DNA from: JBBDJG01 sp040880005
Lineage (GTDB): Bacteria > Actinomycetota > Thermoleophilia > Solirubrobacterales > JBBDJG01
Reading direction: 5' to 3'
Assembly: GCA_040880005.1 (NCBI GenBank)
Contig: JBBDJG010000012.1
Span: forward strand, 62,001 to 126,000
Length of the DNA stretch: 64,000 nt
The notes under the pieces were generated by a model. That model did not search any database and was not told the DNA's origin. It saw nothing but the letters and a program-made list of their open reading frames with translations. Made by a program: the position numbers and the translations under genes. Positions 1 to 8,234 of the stretch are shown piece after piece; positions within the stretch are counted from its first letter, which is position 1, and every line of letters starts with the position of its first letter.

Positions 1-288
1 CGGTATGACCGTGACGCGGTCGTCGTCGCGAAACGCGAGGTAGTGGCCGAAATCGTCCAGCTCGGTGCGAACGGTCTCGACCCACTCGCTGTCCTCCTCG
101 CCTTGCAGTCCCGGCGGCTCGCGGTCTCCGGACAACTCGAACAGTGAGGCTCGCACGAATGCGGCCGCGCCACAGTTCGGGCATTCCGGCACGTGCTCGA
201 GCGAATCGAGTGCCACTGCGTAGCTGCACTCAGTGCATCGAAATGAGCCCGCCCCAGCCAGCGTCCCCGTGGAGTACGTCTCTTTCAA
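1..288 (-). CDS. Zinc-ribbon protein, 3' end off the left edge
   Basis: The reading frame is open to the window edge, giving 96 codons of the N-terminal part. It begins at a TTG (288-286) with GGGAGGAA just upstream, a good ribosome binding site; there is no ATG in frame. The translation opens MKETYSTGTLAG and has two Cys-x2-Cys knuckles (RCTECS and ECPNCG) about 17 residues apart, a classic zinc ribbon, followed by an acidic helix. The arrangement resembles small bacterial zinc-ribbon proteins of the DUF1451 kind, whose role is unknown. The family name is a guess from the motif; the zinc ribbon itself is clear. Confidence 0.7.
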   Translation of the reverse strand, partial: MKETYSTGTLAGAGSFRCTECSYAVALDSLEHVPECPNCGAAAFVRASLFELSGDREPPGLQGEEDSEWVETVRTELDDFGHYLAFRDDDRVTVIP

Positions 289-518
289 TGTTCCTCCCTC
301 AGTCTGCCTGCTTGGCGTTAGCGTCCCTGCAGGCCCCGGAACGATCCTTCAGGAGACCGCTGCATCCACAAACCTTGTGAGGATTCTAACTTCCTCGCGA
401 CCGCCGACTCAATGGCCGAGGGCAAAAAAACCTCCAATTTACGGGTGTTTGCGACCTCCGGGGTCGAGTTTGCGGCTCGGCCAGTAGGTGAAGAGCGCGC
501 GGCGCAGAATCCCTCGGC

Positions 519-821
519 GTGAGCCTGTTCACCCCCGAGCCGACGCCCGAGTCCGAGCAGACCCATCATGCGCCCGAGCTGGAGCGCCGGTTCCTGCGGC
601 GCGGGGTGAAGGGGATGGAGGCGCAGCGCGAGGGCTGCGCACGCTGTGGGCGGTCGCTGCTCGTCGGAGAGCGGCTGTCGGTTTTCGCCGATCGCGACGG
701 GCGCGAGCGCGCGGTCTGCGACGTGTGCGTGTCAAAGGTCGCGGATGGCTCGCTCGGCGAACGGGTGCGGGTGCAGCGGGTGCGCGCAGGCGAGCGCCGC
801 CTGGTGATACGCGCGGCCTAG
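519..821 (+). CDS. Small protein with two CxxC knuckles
   Basis: A 100-residue protein starting at GTG. Two CxxC pairs (C40/C43 in CARCG and C67/C70 in CDVC) can form one zinc site; between them lies a short basic, hydrophobic stretch (LLVGERLSVFADRDGRER) like a treble-clef or ribbon protein. The C-terminal third is basic and Val-rich, which could bind nucleic acid, but nothing shows this directly. It converges on the RTX gene downstream, with only 4 bases between stop codons. I do not recognise a named family. The paired cysteines and normal codon use make it a likely real gene. Confidence 0.65.
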   Translation: MSLFTPEPTPESEQTHHAPELERRFLRRGVKGMEAQREGCARCGRSLLVGERLSVFADRDGRERAVCDVCVSKVADGSLGERVRVQRVRAGERRLVIRAA

Positions 822-825
822 GAAA

Positions 826-2796
826 CTACGAGCGGGTGACCCGCTCGCAGTCACTGTCGACGCTGTCGGACACGTCGGCGCGCACCGAGTCGGTACCGCT
901 GCCGCAGGAAACCTTGTCGGCCTTGCCGTCGACCGCATCGATCGAGTCATCGTCCGCGCCGGCCTCGAACGAGTCCGTGCCCTTGCCACCGTCGAGCGTA
1001 TCGGCGCCGTCGCCGCCGGTGAGGACGTCGTCGCCGCGACCGCCGGTGAGCGAGTCGCCGCCGGCGTCGCCGACGAGCGTGTCGCCGCCGCTCGACCCGT
1101 CGAGGCGGTCAGCACCGCGCCCGCCGCTGATCGAGTCGTCGCCGCGACCGCCGGTGAGCGTGTCGTCCCCGGCTTCGCCCGCGATCGTTGCCGGCGTGAC
1201 GACCCTCAAGTCGAGCACGTCGTCCTTGTTGCCGAGCTTGAAGTCGAATCGATCGACGCCCTTGACGGCGCAGATCTCGGTCTTGGAGGGGCCGCTTATC
1301 TTGTTGAGCCGGCAGCCGCTATTGACCGTGATGCTGGACACGCCGCGATCGGTGATCTTGAATTTCTTGGACGTCGCGCGCGATACCGAGATGTCGTTCT
1401 TCTGGCCCTTTGCCGCCTCGTAGGAGATCGTCGGCCCCGCTTTGCCGAGTGGCGGCAGCGTGGGCTCGACGGGTGCTGCGGGCGTGGGCGACGGAGTCGA
1501 GGGCGCCGAAGTGCCAGGCGTCGGGGCCGCGCCCGATCCGGATGACGGTGCCGTCTTGGGTGCGCGCGAGCCCGGGGAAGATGGAGCAGCGCCGGAGCCG
1601 CTCTCGACCGGCGCGCCGATCAGCCCCAGCAGGAACGACAGCGGATTGGCCTCCGGCGTGCTGGTGTCCACGCCGAACAGGCTCAGCAGGCCGGCGATTC
1701 CCGGCTGCGTTGTATCTGTCGATGACGACGTCGTGGATGAGCCATCCGAGCTGCCGTCGGCCGGAGGTGTCGCGCTGGTGCCGGCGGGCGGGATGGTCGT
1801 TGCCGACGGAGGCGTCGTTGTGGAGGGAGGCGTCGTAGGTATGGCGCCCGGAGTTCCCGCGCCGCCGCCAAGGAAATCGCCCGGGCCGCCGCTCTGGCCG
1901 GGTATCGTCGGCGCGTCGCCGCCGGGGATGCTGCCCGGCGCGACCGAGCCGAACCCGGTCAGCTTGTCGCCGTCGACGTTGTCGCTGCGGTCGTAGATGA
2001 ACGCTCCCGCGCCAACGATTGCGCACAGCCCGAAGATCACGATCGCAGCTCGCAGATTGTGTGACTGCTTCCCGGCAGTGGCACCGGCCGCCGTGCTGCC
2101 GTCACCGCCGCGCGCCCCACCGGCCCGGCGGGCGGCCTGTGGTGCTTTGTACTCGAGCAACGTCGTCGGCACGAGGTGGCCAACGCTGTTGCGCATGCGA
2201 ACTCGAGCGCCACCGGCCAGCCGTTTGGTGCCGGTGTCCTGCCCGAAGAAATGTGTGCTTTCGCTGAACGTCAGCGTCGAAAGTGCCGCGCCGTTGCCAT
2301 CTGCTCCGTCGTGAGCGCCGTTCGGTGTGGTGTCGGCGGCTCCGTTCGACTTGACGACCTCGGTAGCGCCGTTGGCATTGCCGGCGGTGGCCTGCGCGGA
2401 ACCGTTGGCCGATCCATCGGCCGATCCGTTGGCATGGCCGTTCGATGCCGCGGGCGCGTCGCGCCGCAACTCGGCGATCGCCATGTTGTGCGCCATCCAG
2501 AAAAGCCATGGTCCGGGCTCGCTCGCTCGCGCGTCGTCACGCAGCAGGGCTCGCGCCTGGGCAAAGGTCTGGTCCACGATCGAGCCGGCACGCTGCGCGC
2601 CCACGAGCCCCGTGCAGTGCCGGACGAGGGGCCGGCGATAGCGGTGCACGATTGCTTCGAAGGCGCTGGGGCTGCCCGTGCGTCCAAGCGCTGCCAGGCG
2701 CTCGTCGCTCTGGAGCCGCAGGGCAGGACGCTGTACCGCCGCCTTCATTCGGCTGCCTTCATCTGGCTTGTTCAAAGTCGCTGATTTGCTCTCCAT
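826..2796 (-). CDS. Transmembrane protein joining a sigma-70 region-2-like domain to RTX repeats
   Basis: 656 residues. Residues about 32-114 resemble region 2 of an ECF sigma factor (a SAFEAIVHRYRRPLVRHC helix, then DQTFAQARALL and PWLFWMAHNMAIAELRR), but no region 4 follows. Residues 119-170 are a low-complexity Asn/Gly/Ala linker. One hydrophobic helix spans about 249-268. After it come a Pro/Ser/Thr-rich spacer (about 280-470), a small domain, and from about 550 a block of RTX nonapeptides (GGxGxDxLx, at least seven) closed by a cap with two cysteines (SCGSGTDS ... SDCERV). The predicted topology is sigma-like domain inside, calcium-binding beta-roll outside. This suggests a surface sensor or a membrane-held sigma remnant, which is an inference. 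M17 is an alternative start. Confidence 0.75.
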   Translation of the reverse strand: MESKSATLNKPDEGSRMKAAVQRPALRLQSDERLAALGRTGSPSAFEAIVHRYRRPLVRHCTGLVGAQRAGSIVDQTFAQARALLRDDARASEPGPWLFWMAHNMAIAELRRDAPAASNGHANGSADGSANGSAQATAGNANGATEVVKSNGAADTTPNGAHDGADGNGAALSTLTFSESTHFFGQDTGTKRLAGGARVRMRNSVGHLVPTTLLEYKAPQAARRAGGARGGDGSTAAGATAGKQSHNLRAAIVIFGLCAIVGAGAFIYDRSDNVDGDKLTGFGSVAPGSIPGGDAPTIPGQSGGPGDFLGGGAGTPGAIPTTPPSTTTPPSATTIPPAGTSATPPADGSSDGSSTTSSSTDTTQPGIAGLLSLFGVDTSTPEANPLSFLLGLIGAPVESGSGAAPSSPGSRAPKTAPSSGSGAAPTPGTSAPSTPSPTPAAPVEPTLPPLGKAGPTISYEAAKGQKNDISVSRATSKKFKITDRGVSSITVNSGCRLNKISGPSKTEICAVKGVDRFDFKLGNKDDVLDLRVVTPATIAGEAGDDTLTGGRGDDSISGGRGADRLDGSSGGDTLVGDAGGDSLTGGRGDDVLTGGDGADTLDGGKGTDSFEAGADDDSIDAVDGKADKVSCGSGTDSVRADVSDSVDSDCERVTRS

Positions 2797-3015
2797 GAGG
2801 GCTCACCCGGGTCAAACGGGTATCGGCCGCGCTGCCGCGGCCGGTCTGCAAATGATAGTGGGCTTTCCGCAATCTGACACCGGTAAGAAGCGAATGTTGT
2901 CGCAGATCCCCCTTTCCAGTGCCTCCGGCGGGCCTCTGCGGCGAGACTCGCTATTTCATCATCGACCCTCCGGCAGACGCGCTTGAGCGGCGTGGGGATG
3001 AGGAAGGTGTGGATC

Positions 3016-3030
3016 GGGGGGGGGGGGGGG
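3016..3030. repeat. Run of 15 G
   Basis: Fifteen consecutive G residues lie in the intergenic space upstream of the SRPBCC gene and downstream of nothing coding. Such tracts can vary in length by slippage, but they are also a common site of sequencing error. Confidence 0.9.
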
Positions 3031-3082
3031 CGGTCGGACACGAGCGTTGTTCGGTCCGGCGGTCTGCTTGAATCCGCGCGCG

Positions 3083-3574
3083 ATGCGCCCGCTGACCGTT
3101 GGCCAGACGATCGACTCGCCCCGCGAGCGGGTGTACGAGTACCTCAGCGACGTCTCCAACTACGGCGCCTTCAGCGATCACTACCTGCGCGATTTGAGGC
3201 TCGAGCGCCTCAACAGCCGTGGCAGCGGGGCGTCCCTGCGCTTCCAGCTGGCGTTTCCGCTCGGCCGTCAATGGGGCGATCTGTCGCTGGACGCGCTGGA
3301 GCCCCCTCACCGAATTGTCGCCAGAGGCGCCATGGGCAGGGTCGGCCGGATCGCCATCGAGTGTTCGTACACGCTCACCACCTCCGGCCAAGGAATGACA
3401 CGCGTCGAGTACCGCTTCGAGTCGAGCCCTGCCAAGCCGATCGACCATCTTCGGGAGGCACTCGGCATGCGATTCTGGCTGAAGGTTCAATCGCGTCGCG
3501 CCCTGCGTCGCCTTGCTGCCGTGCTCGAGGGACGTGAGCCGGCCGCCGCGCGCGTCCGAGCGGCGGCTGGATAG
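3083..3574 (+). CDS. SRPBCC (START-like) family protein
   Basis: 163 residues from the ATG at 3083. The N-terminus (MRPLTVGQTIDSPRERVYEY) is the typical first strand and helix of the SRPBCC/polyketide-cyclase fold, where a proline after the first strand and the VxEYL helix line a hydrophobic pocket. Later strands (GRIAIECSYTLTT, TRVEYRFE) and a long C-terminal helix ending in a basic tail complete the fold. Proteins of this kind bind hydrophobic ligands or act as cyclases; no catalytic residue is evident. The reading frame extends upstream to 3047 without a better start. The lipoprotein gene follows after 12 bases and may be co-transcribed. Confidence 0.75.
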   Translation: MRPLTVGQTIDSPRERVYEYLSDVSNYGAFSDHYLRDLRLERLNSRGSGASLRFQLAFPLGRQWGDLSLDALEPPHRIVARGAMGRVGRIAIECSYTLTTSGQGMTRVEYRFESSPAKPIDHLREALGMRFWLKVQSRRALRRLAAVLEGREPAAARVRAAAG

Positions 3575-3586
3575 ACTTCCGCGCCC

Positions 3587-4144
3587 GTGGATCGCACTCA
3601 TCGACGACCGACCCGGATCGCCGCCGCGATCGCGCTCCTGGCGGCCCTCACGACCTTCGCGGGCTGCGGTAAGGCACACCTCGAGTCGGAGACCAAGGAG
3701 GGCCAGTACACGAAGGCCGGCGACGTCGTGTACCAGGTGCAGCTCACGCGACTGCTGAACCCGGATCAGCGACCCGACGACAACCTGCTCGAAGGCCAAG
3801 AGGCGCCGAAGCCCCGCGAGACCTATCTGGCGGTGTTCATGATCATCCAGAACAAGAGCGACCGGCCTTACAAGCCGCCGAGCGACATGAAGGTCGTGGA
3901 CACGCAAGGCAACGAGCACGAGCCGCTCGACGCAAGTGGCAGCGGCTTTGGACTCAGCTTCACCGACGCAATCCCACCGGGCGACGGTGCGCCGCCGCCC
4001 GACTCGCCCGCATCGGGCGGTCCCGACGCGGCCTCGATGGTGCTGTTCAAGCTCAAGGAAGTCTCCGCGACCGACAACCTCCCGCTCGAGCTGGAGATCC
4101 CCGTTCCCGGTGAGCAGTCCTCGCGCGTGGAACTGGACATCTAA
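3587..4144 (+). CDS. Secreted lipoprotein, DUF4352-like
   Basis: 185 residues from a GTG. The N-terminus has a basic patch (DRTHRRPTR), a hydrophobic core (IAAAIALLAALTTF) and a lipobox ending AGC, so the mature protein should start at the lipidated Cys and sit on the outer face of the membrane. The mature part is a beta-rich domain with the phrase TYLAVFMIIQNKSDRPYK, typical of DUF4352-like immunoglobulin-fold lipoproteins, interrupted by a Pro/Ser-rich loop. A TAGACT box ends 9 bases before the GTG, so it may also have its own leaderless transcript. The role is unknown. Confidence 0.75.
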   Translation: MDRTHRRPTRIAAAIALLAALTTFAGCGKAHLESETKEGQYTKAGDVVYQVQLTRLLNPDQRPDDNLLEGQEAPKPRETYLAVFMIIQNKSDRPYKPPSDMKVVDTQGNEHEPLDASGSGFGLSFTDAIPPGDGAPPPDSPASGGPDAASMVLFKLKEVSATDNLPLELEIPVPGEQSSRVELDI

Positions 4145-4171
4145 AACGAAAGCGGCCACCGCCGCGGGCGG

Positions 4172-4513
4172 CTACTCCTCTTCGCCGGGAAAGCCGAGCG
4201 AAGCTCCGGCCAGGATCGCGAGCGCGGCGATCACGGCGAGCCACCCACCGATCGTCTGGTGCGGCCCCGCGACGAGCTTGGCGAGGATGGCGAGGATCGC
4301 TCCGCCGGCGACCCAAACGTACCAACGTTCACCGGCCCCGTAAGGGAACGCCATCGCCGCGCCGACGGCGCCCAGCACCAGCCCGAGCACGCCGAGCCCG
4401 AACGCGTCGAAGACCACGACCACGGCTCCGATCGCGGCCACCACCAGCCCGACCTGAGCCACGCGGACCTCGGTCGTGCTGCGGCGCTGCACGGCTTCGA
4501 TTTGCTCGACCAT
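4172..4513 (-). CDS. Small integral membrane protein
   Basis: 113 residues from the ATG at 4513, which has GGGGAGGG about 13 bases upstream. A short soluble N-terminus (MVEQIEAVQRRSTTEVRV) is followed by four hydrophobic segments: GLVVAAIGAVVVVF, GVLGLVLGAVGAAM, WYVWVAGGAILAILAK and WLAVIAALAILAG. The tail is acidic (FPGEEE). No catalytic or transport motif is visible and I do not recognise the family. It lies convergent with the lipoprotein gene and divergent from the MarP-like protease, so the 60 bases upstream of 4513 hold both promoters. Confidence 0.65.
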   Translation of the reverse strand: MVEQIEAVQRRSTTEVRVAQVGLVVAAIGAVVVVFDAFGLGVLGLVLGAVGAAMAFPYGAGERWYVWVAGGAILAILAKLVAGPHQTIGGWLAVIAALAILAGASLGFPGEEE

Positions 4514-4575
4514 TGCCCACAACTCTACCCTCCCCGGACAGACATGCCGAGCTTCGACCCTCAACCGCACCACCC

Positions 4576-5715
4576 ATGACCACGATCGACTGGATAATCG
4601 TCGCGTTCGTCGCGTCGGCGGGTGTGTGGGGATACGCCCAGGGGCTGATCGTCAGCGCGCTGTCGCTGACGGGTTTTGCCCTGGGCGCGTTCGCGGGCTC
4701 GAGGCTTGCGCCGCTGTTGCTCGCGCAGGGCGCTCGCTCGCCGTACGCGCCGCTGGTGACTCTGATGGGAGCGCTCGTCGTCGGGTCGGTTGTCGCGATC
4801 GTGCTCGAGGATGTGGGCAGCTCGATCCGGCGGCGTATTCCGTTGAGGGCGACCCTGCTCGACGGGATCGGGGGCATGCTCCTGCTCGCGGTGGTCGGGC
4901 TCGGTCTCGCGTGGATCGCTGGCGCGGTTGCGCTCCAGACACCGGGCGCGAGCGAGTTGAGGACGGACATCCAGCGGTCGCTGATTCTTGGCAGGCTCAA
5001 CGAGCTGATCCCGCCGACCGGTCCGATCATCAACTCGATCGCACGTTTCGACCCCTTCCCGCAGATCAGCGGGCCGGCAGCCGACGTGCCGCGCCCGAGC
5101 GCCGGGATTGCGCGGACGGCGGGCGTCGAGCGCGCCGGTCGCAGCGTTGTGCGCGTGCGCGGGACTGCGTGCGGGCTGGCGATCGCAGGCTCGGGATGGG
5201 TGGCCGAACCGCAGGTGGTGGTGACCAACGCCCACGTGATCGCAGGCGAGGACGACACCGTCGTCGAGACGCTCGAAGGAACACGCCTCGACGCGCAGGT
5301 GATCGGCTTCGACCCTCACAACGACGTCGCCGTGTTGCGCGTGAAGGGCCCGACACCTCCGCCGCTCGCACGCGACCCCGACCCACGCAGCGGCGAGTCG
5401 GTGGCGATCCTCGGATACCCGGAGAACGGCCCATATGCCGTCACTCCCGGGCGACTGGGAAGCACGGGCACCGTTATCAGCGTGGACGCCTACGGTTCCG
5501 GGCCGATCCGCCGGCGAATGACCGCGCTTCGGGGCCAGGTCCGATCGGGCAACTCCGGGGGGCCGGCGGTCGATTCGAGCGGGCGCGTCGCGACAACCGT
5601 GTTCGCTGCCACGACCCGAGGCCAGCCCGGAGGATTCGGCGTCCCGCTCGCGATCGTGGAAAGTGATCTTCAGCGGGCAGACGGCCGGGTGAGCACGGGC
5701 CCCTGCGCGCGCTGA
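4576..5715 (+). CDS. marP: MarP-like membrane serine protease (CvpA domain plus trypsin fold)
   Basis: 379 residues. Residues 1-130 hold four hydrophobic segments of the CvpA (colicin V production) type. Residues about 180-375 are a periplasmic chymotrypsin-fold protease with the triad H220 (TNAHVIAG), D250 (PHNDVAVLRV) and S327 (RSGNSGGP). C199 and C377 sit where Mycobacterium tuberculosis MarP (Rv3671c) has its conserved disulfide. MarP works in acid resistance and envelope stress in mycobacteria, and that role is plausible here. The ATG at 4576 was chosen because it begins directly before the first membrane segment; an in-frame upstream extension to 4513 looks like leader sequence. Confidence 0.85.
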   Translation: MTTIDWIIVAFVASAGVWGYAQGLIVSALSLTGFALGAFAGSRLAPLLLAQGARSPYAPLVTLMGALVVGSVVAIVLEDVGSSIRRRIPLRATLLDGIGGMLLLAVVGLGLAWIAGAVALQTPGASELRTDIQRSLILGRLNELIPPTGPIINSIARFDPFPQISGPAADVPRPSAGIARTAGVERAGRSVVRVRGTACGLAIAGSGWVAEPQVVVTNAHVIAGEDDTVVETLEGTRLDAQVIGFDPHNDVAVLRVKGPTPPPLARDPDPRSGESVAILGYPENGPYAVTPGRLGSTGTVISVDAYGSGPIRRRMTALRGQVRSGNSGGPAVDSSGRVATTVFAATTRGQPGGFGVPLAIVESDLQRADGRVSTGPCAR

Positions 5716-5769
5716 CCCTCTTGGCGCCCGATCCGGTTTCCGTCGGACGCCGAGCCTATCTTGCGCACC

Positions 5770-6225
5770 ATGACGCTCTGTTTCATCGAACCATCCGAGG
5801 CGATCCGCATGGTGGCCGAATCGGTCGGCCGCGAGGCGCGGCGAGCGCTGCTCGCGGAGGTGGTCGAGAGCTGGGTCGATGACATCCCCGAGCCGGAGCT
5901 GACCCAGCACTACGCCAAGGCGGTCGGTGACCTCGACCACGAGGATCTCTCGATGCTCGCAGCCTGGCATGCAACGCTCGAGGTGGGCAGGCCGGTGGCC
6001 AGTGCCGAGTTCCTGGTCGGGGCGTTCGATGGGCTTGGTCAGCACAAGCGTGACGCGCTCAAGCTGGCCGCGCGCTTCCGCGGTGACGACGCCTTCCTGG
6101 CCGGGGTGGGCGAGGAGGAGGCGCTGGAGATCGTGCTGCCCTGGCTCTCGGAGCACCGCCTCGAGCGCTTGTGCACCACGGCGATCGAGATCTACGTCAA
6201 TGATCGCATCGGGTCACAGAACTAA
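5770..6225 (+). CDS. Helical protein of unknown function
   Basis: 151 residues from the ATG at 5770; a TTG at 5761 is also in frame. A TATCTT box ends 9 bases before the ATG and no ribosome binding site is visible, so a leaderless or short-leader transcript is possible. The protein is acidic and almost entirely helical (for example ARRALLAEVVESWVDDI and LGQHKRDALKLAARF), with no cysteine pair or nucleotide-binding motif. It overlaps the end of the convergent HAD gene by 4 bases. I do not recognise the family. Confidence 0.65.
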   Translation: MTLCFIEPSEAIRMVAESVGREARRALLAEVVESWVDDIPEPELTQHYAKAVGDLDHEDLSMLAAWHATLEVGRPVASAEFLVGAFDGLGQHKRDALKLAARFRGDDAFLAGVGEEEALEIVLPWLSEHRLERLCTTAIEIYVNDRIGSQN

Positions 6226-6857
6226 GCGCGGTTCAGCAGCTCCCGCATCTCGGGTATTGCCTGCTCGTTGGAGTGAAACAGGATTGCGTGCATGCCCAAC
6301 TCGCGAGCGGCGGCGACGTTGACCTCGTTGTCGTCGATGAACGCGCATTGCGCGGGGCGCATGTTCCCCAGCCGCTCGAGCGTCAGCTCGTAGATGGTCG
6401 TCGACGGCTTGCGCATACCTACGAAGGCCGAATCGACGACCAGCTCGAAGATCTCGTCGACCTCGAGCTTGGCGCGCCACAGCGGCTCCCACTCGCGCAC
6501 GTTGTTGGTCAGTATCGCCATGCGGTAGCCGCGCCCGCGCAGCTCGCGCATCAGCTCGATCATCGCCTCGTTGGGACGCAGCGCGCGGAAATACACCCCG
6601 CGAAAGCCGTGCAGGTGTGGCCGGTGACCGAGTTCGGCCTCGAGGCCCCATGAGAGGTCGTCGAGGAACGCGGCCTCGGTGATCTCTCCTCGTTCGAGTC
6701 GGAACAGGGGATACTCGCCGTCGCGCTCGGCGACGCGCTGCATGCCACGGCCGAGCTGCTCCATCGAGATGCCGGTCTCGTCCTGGTAGGCGGCGAAGGC
6801 TTCGACCAGCTTGTTCGTCAGCACGCCGCCGAAATCCGAGATGACGGCTTTGATCAT
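6222..6857 (-). CDS. HAD superfamily hydrolase (subfamily IA)
   Basis: 211 residues with the four HAD motifs: the nucleophile Asp in ISDFGGVLT near the N-terminus, the Thr/Asn of motif II in MAILTNNVREW, the Lys of motif III in GMRKPSTTIYE and the Asp pair of motif IV in CAFIDDNEVNV. Motif I reads DFGG rather than DxD. That is normal for the branch related to the epoxide-hydrolase N-terminal domain, so acid-base chemistry may differ from classical phosphatases. The helical cap lies between motifs I and II. The substrate cannot be read from sequence. The gene follows the lipocalin-like gene by 7 bases on the same strand and may be the last gene of that unit. Confidence 0.85.
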   Translation of the reverse strand: MIKAVISDFGGVLTNKLVEAFAAYQDETGISMEQLGRGMQRVAERDGEYPLFRLERGEITEAAFLDDLSWGLEAELGHRPHLHGFRGVYFRALRPNEAMIELMRELRGRGYRMAILTNNVREWEPLWRAKLEVDEIFELVVDSAFVGMRKPSTTIYELTLERLGNMRPAQCAFIDDNEVNVAAARELGMHAILFHSNEQAIPEMRELLNRA

Positions 6858-6864
6858 GTCGCGG

Positions 6865-7731
6865 TCACGCCCGGCTCACGGTTTGGTAGCTGCCCCAGCC
6901 GGGTTTACCGTCGAGTGTCCAGCGAAAGAACGAGATGCGATGCTCGCGCCCGCCGGCTTCCAGCGATACCTTGCAGATGGCCTCGCCGGAGAGCCTGCTC
7001 GCGAATTCCTCGTCCGGTGCATGCAGGTCGATTCGGGCGCTGTCGGGACAGGAGCGCGCATCGAGGACGGTTGACAGCATGACGTCGGTTGTCGGTTCGG
7101 CCGCGCCGCCGTCGCGCACCAGACGGCAGTCGATCACATCGCGGTCGTGCTGCGCTCCCGCCGGTCGTGCGCCAAAGATCGACACCGCACCGGTCTGCGA
7201 CCCGGAGTACAGCGACCTGCGCATCGAGATGAGGCTCCAGTCGGGAGCGCCCCACACGTGGGCGCGTCGCCCTGTGCAGTTCAATTGGCGCTTCGACCCG
7301 TCGATCTCGAGCGGTCCTGTCACGTCGCAAAGCTGCTCGTATCGACCAACCCCCGCGATGTCGGATGCCTCGCCGTGCGAGAAGTCGATCGGCGACGTGC
7401 GCGCCTTCAGGACGAGGTCGAGTTTGCATCGCTCGGTGGTGAGGCCCGCCGTCCAGCGCTCGAGCGGTCGTTCGGTCGTCATGCGGAGCGGTCCCACCTC
7501 CACTCGCTCCCAGTCCGGCAAGTCGACCGCGACCTCGTCGCAGACGATGTCGGTCAGCGACGAGCCGGGGGAGCAAAGCACGGCGATGATCGTCGCTTGC
7601 TTCTGATTCGGCGCGCGTGCCACGCGCAGCAGCCCGAACGCGTCCGCCTCGGGGTCGGCGAACTCGGCCACGACGACGTCGTGAAAGTCTCCCTCTCCAT
7701 GCCTGGGGCCTTCCTGCGCGGGACCGATCAT
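6865..7731 (-). CDS. AttH/CrtC-like lipocalin-fold protein
   Basis: 288 residues. The start at 7731 overlaps the fxsA stop (ATGA), which implies translational coupling. The sequence alternates beta-strands and carries a phrase of the form RRAHVWGAPDWSLISMRRS, close to the Gly-x-His-x-Trp-Gly-x-x-Asp-Trp signature of proteins related to carotenoid 1,2-hydratase and AttH (the DUF7064/DUF7065 group). A second half, with EFASRLSGEAICKVS and ISFFRWTLDGKPGWG, would form the second lipocalin barrel. No enzyme activity can be assigned. The family link rests on one motif and on general architecture, so it is tentative. Confidence 0.6.
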   Translation of the reverse strand: MIGPAQEGPRHGEGDFHDVVVAEFADPEADAFGLLRVARAPNQKQATIIAVLCSPGSSLTDIVCDEVAVDLPDWERVEVGPLRMTTERPLERWTAGLTTERCKLDLVLKARTSPIDFSHGEASDIAGVGRYEQLCDVTGPLEIDGSKRQLNCTGRRAHVWGAPDWSLISMRRSLYSGSQTGAVSIFGARPAGAQHDRDVIDCRLVRDGGAAEPTTDVMLSTVLDARSCPDSARIDLHAPDEEFASRLSGEAICKVSLEAGGREHRISFFRWTLDGKPGWGSYQTVSRA

Positions 7732-8186
7732 CCGGGTGGCATCTCGGGAGGTGGAGGCTGGTCCACACGGCGCGCGGGCCCGGGTGTCGCACTCTCTCGC
7801 ACGCGTACGAACGCGACGCGGGCCATCGTGGCGGGCGCGAACGAGCGGATGATCGTGCCTCGCACGACCGCCCTCGTGGGCGGGATCAGAACGATGATCC
7901 CGAAGATGTCGGTGATGAAGCCGGGCGTCATCAGCAGTGCTCCGCCGAGGATCACCAGCGCTCCGTCGATGATCTCCCTGTGGGGCATCCTCCCCTCGGC
8001 GAGGGTGTCCTGGAAGCGCTTCCAGACCGCGCGGCCCTGCCAGCGCCACAGCAGGGCACCGGCGATCGAGTCGGCCACCAGGATCAGGATCGTCCACCAT
8101 GGGCCGATCGCGGCTCCGACCTGGATGATCACGTAGATCTCCGCGATCGGAAGCAGGATGAACAGGATCAGGAGCAGCGGGAACAT
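7728..8186 (-). CDS. fxsA: FxsA family cytoplasmic-membrane protein
   Basis: 152 residues. FxsA proteins are small membrane proteins known in Escherichia coli for relieving F-plasmid exclusion of phage T7; the native function is unclear. The sequence shows the family core: an N-terminal hydrophobic helix (LLLILFILLPIAEIYVII), the second segment GPWWTILILVADSIAG, a cytoplasmic loop with WKRFQDTLAEGRMPHREI, and the third segment GALLMTPGFITDIFGIIVLIPP. The C-terminal tail is Pro/Arg-rich and likely cytoplasmic. It overlaps the downstream gene by 4 bases and diverges from the DUF59 gene. Confidence 0.9.
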   Translation of the reverse strand: MFPLLLILFILLPIAEIYVIIQVGAAIGPWWTILILVADSIAGALLWRWQGRAVWKRFQDTLAEGRMPHREIIDGALVILGGALLMTPGFITDIFGIIVLIPPTRAVVRGTIIRSFAPATMARVAFVRVRESATPGPARRVDQPPPPEMPPG

Positions 8187-8234
8187 CGCGCGAAGCCTAG
8201 CGGTCGGTGTCGGCGAGCTCCTCCACTAGAATCG

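Noticed and set aside
488..1423. Plus-strand frame of 311 residues rich in Ser/Pro
   Set aside because: It mirrors the RTX repeats of the minus-strand gene; repetitive antisense, no start context.
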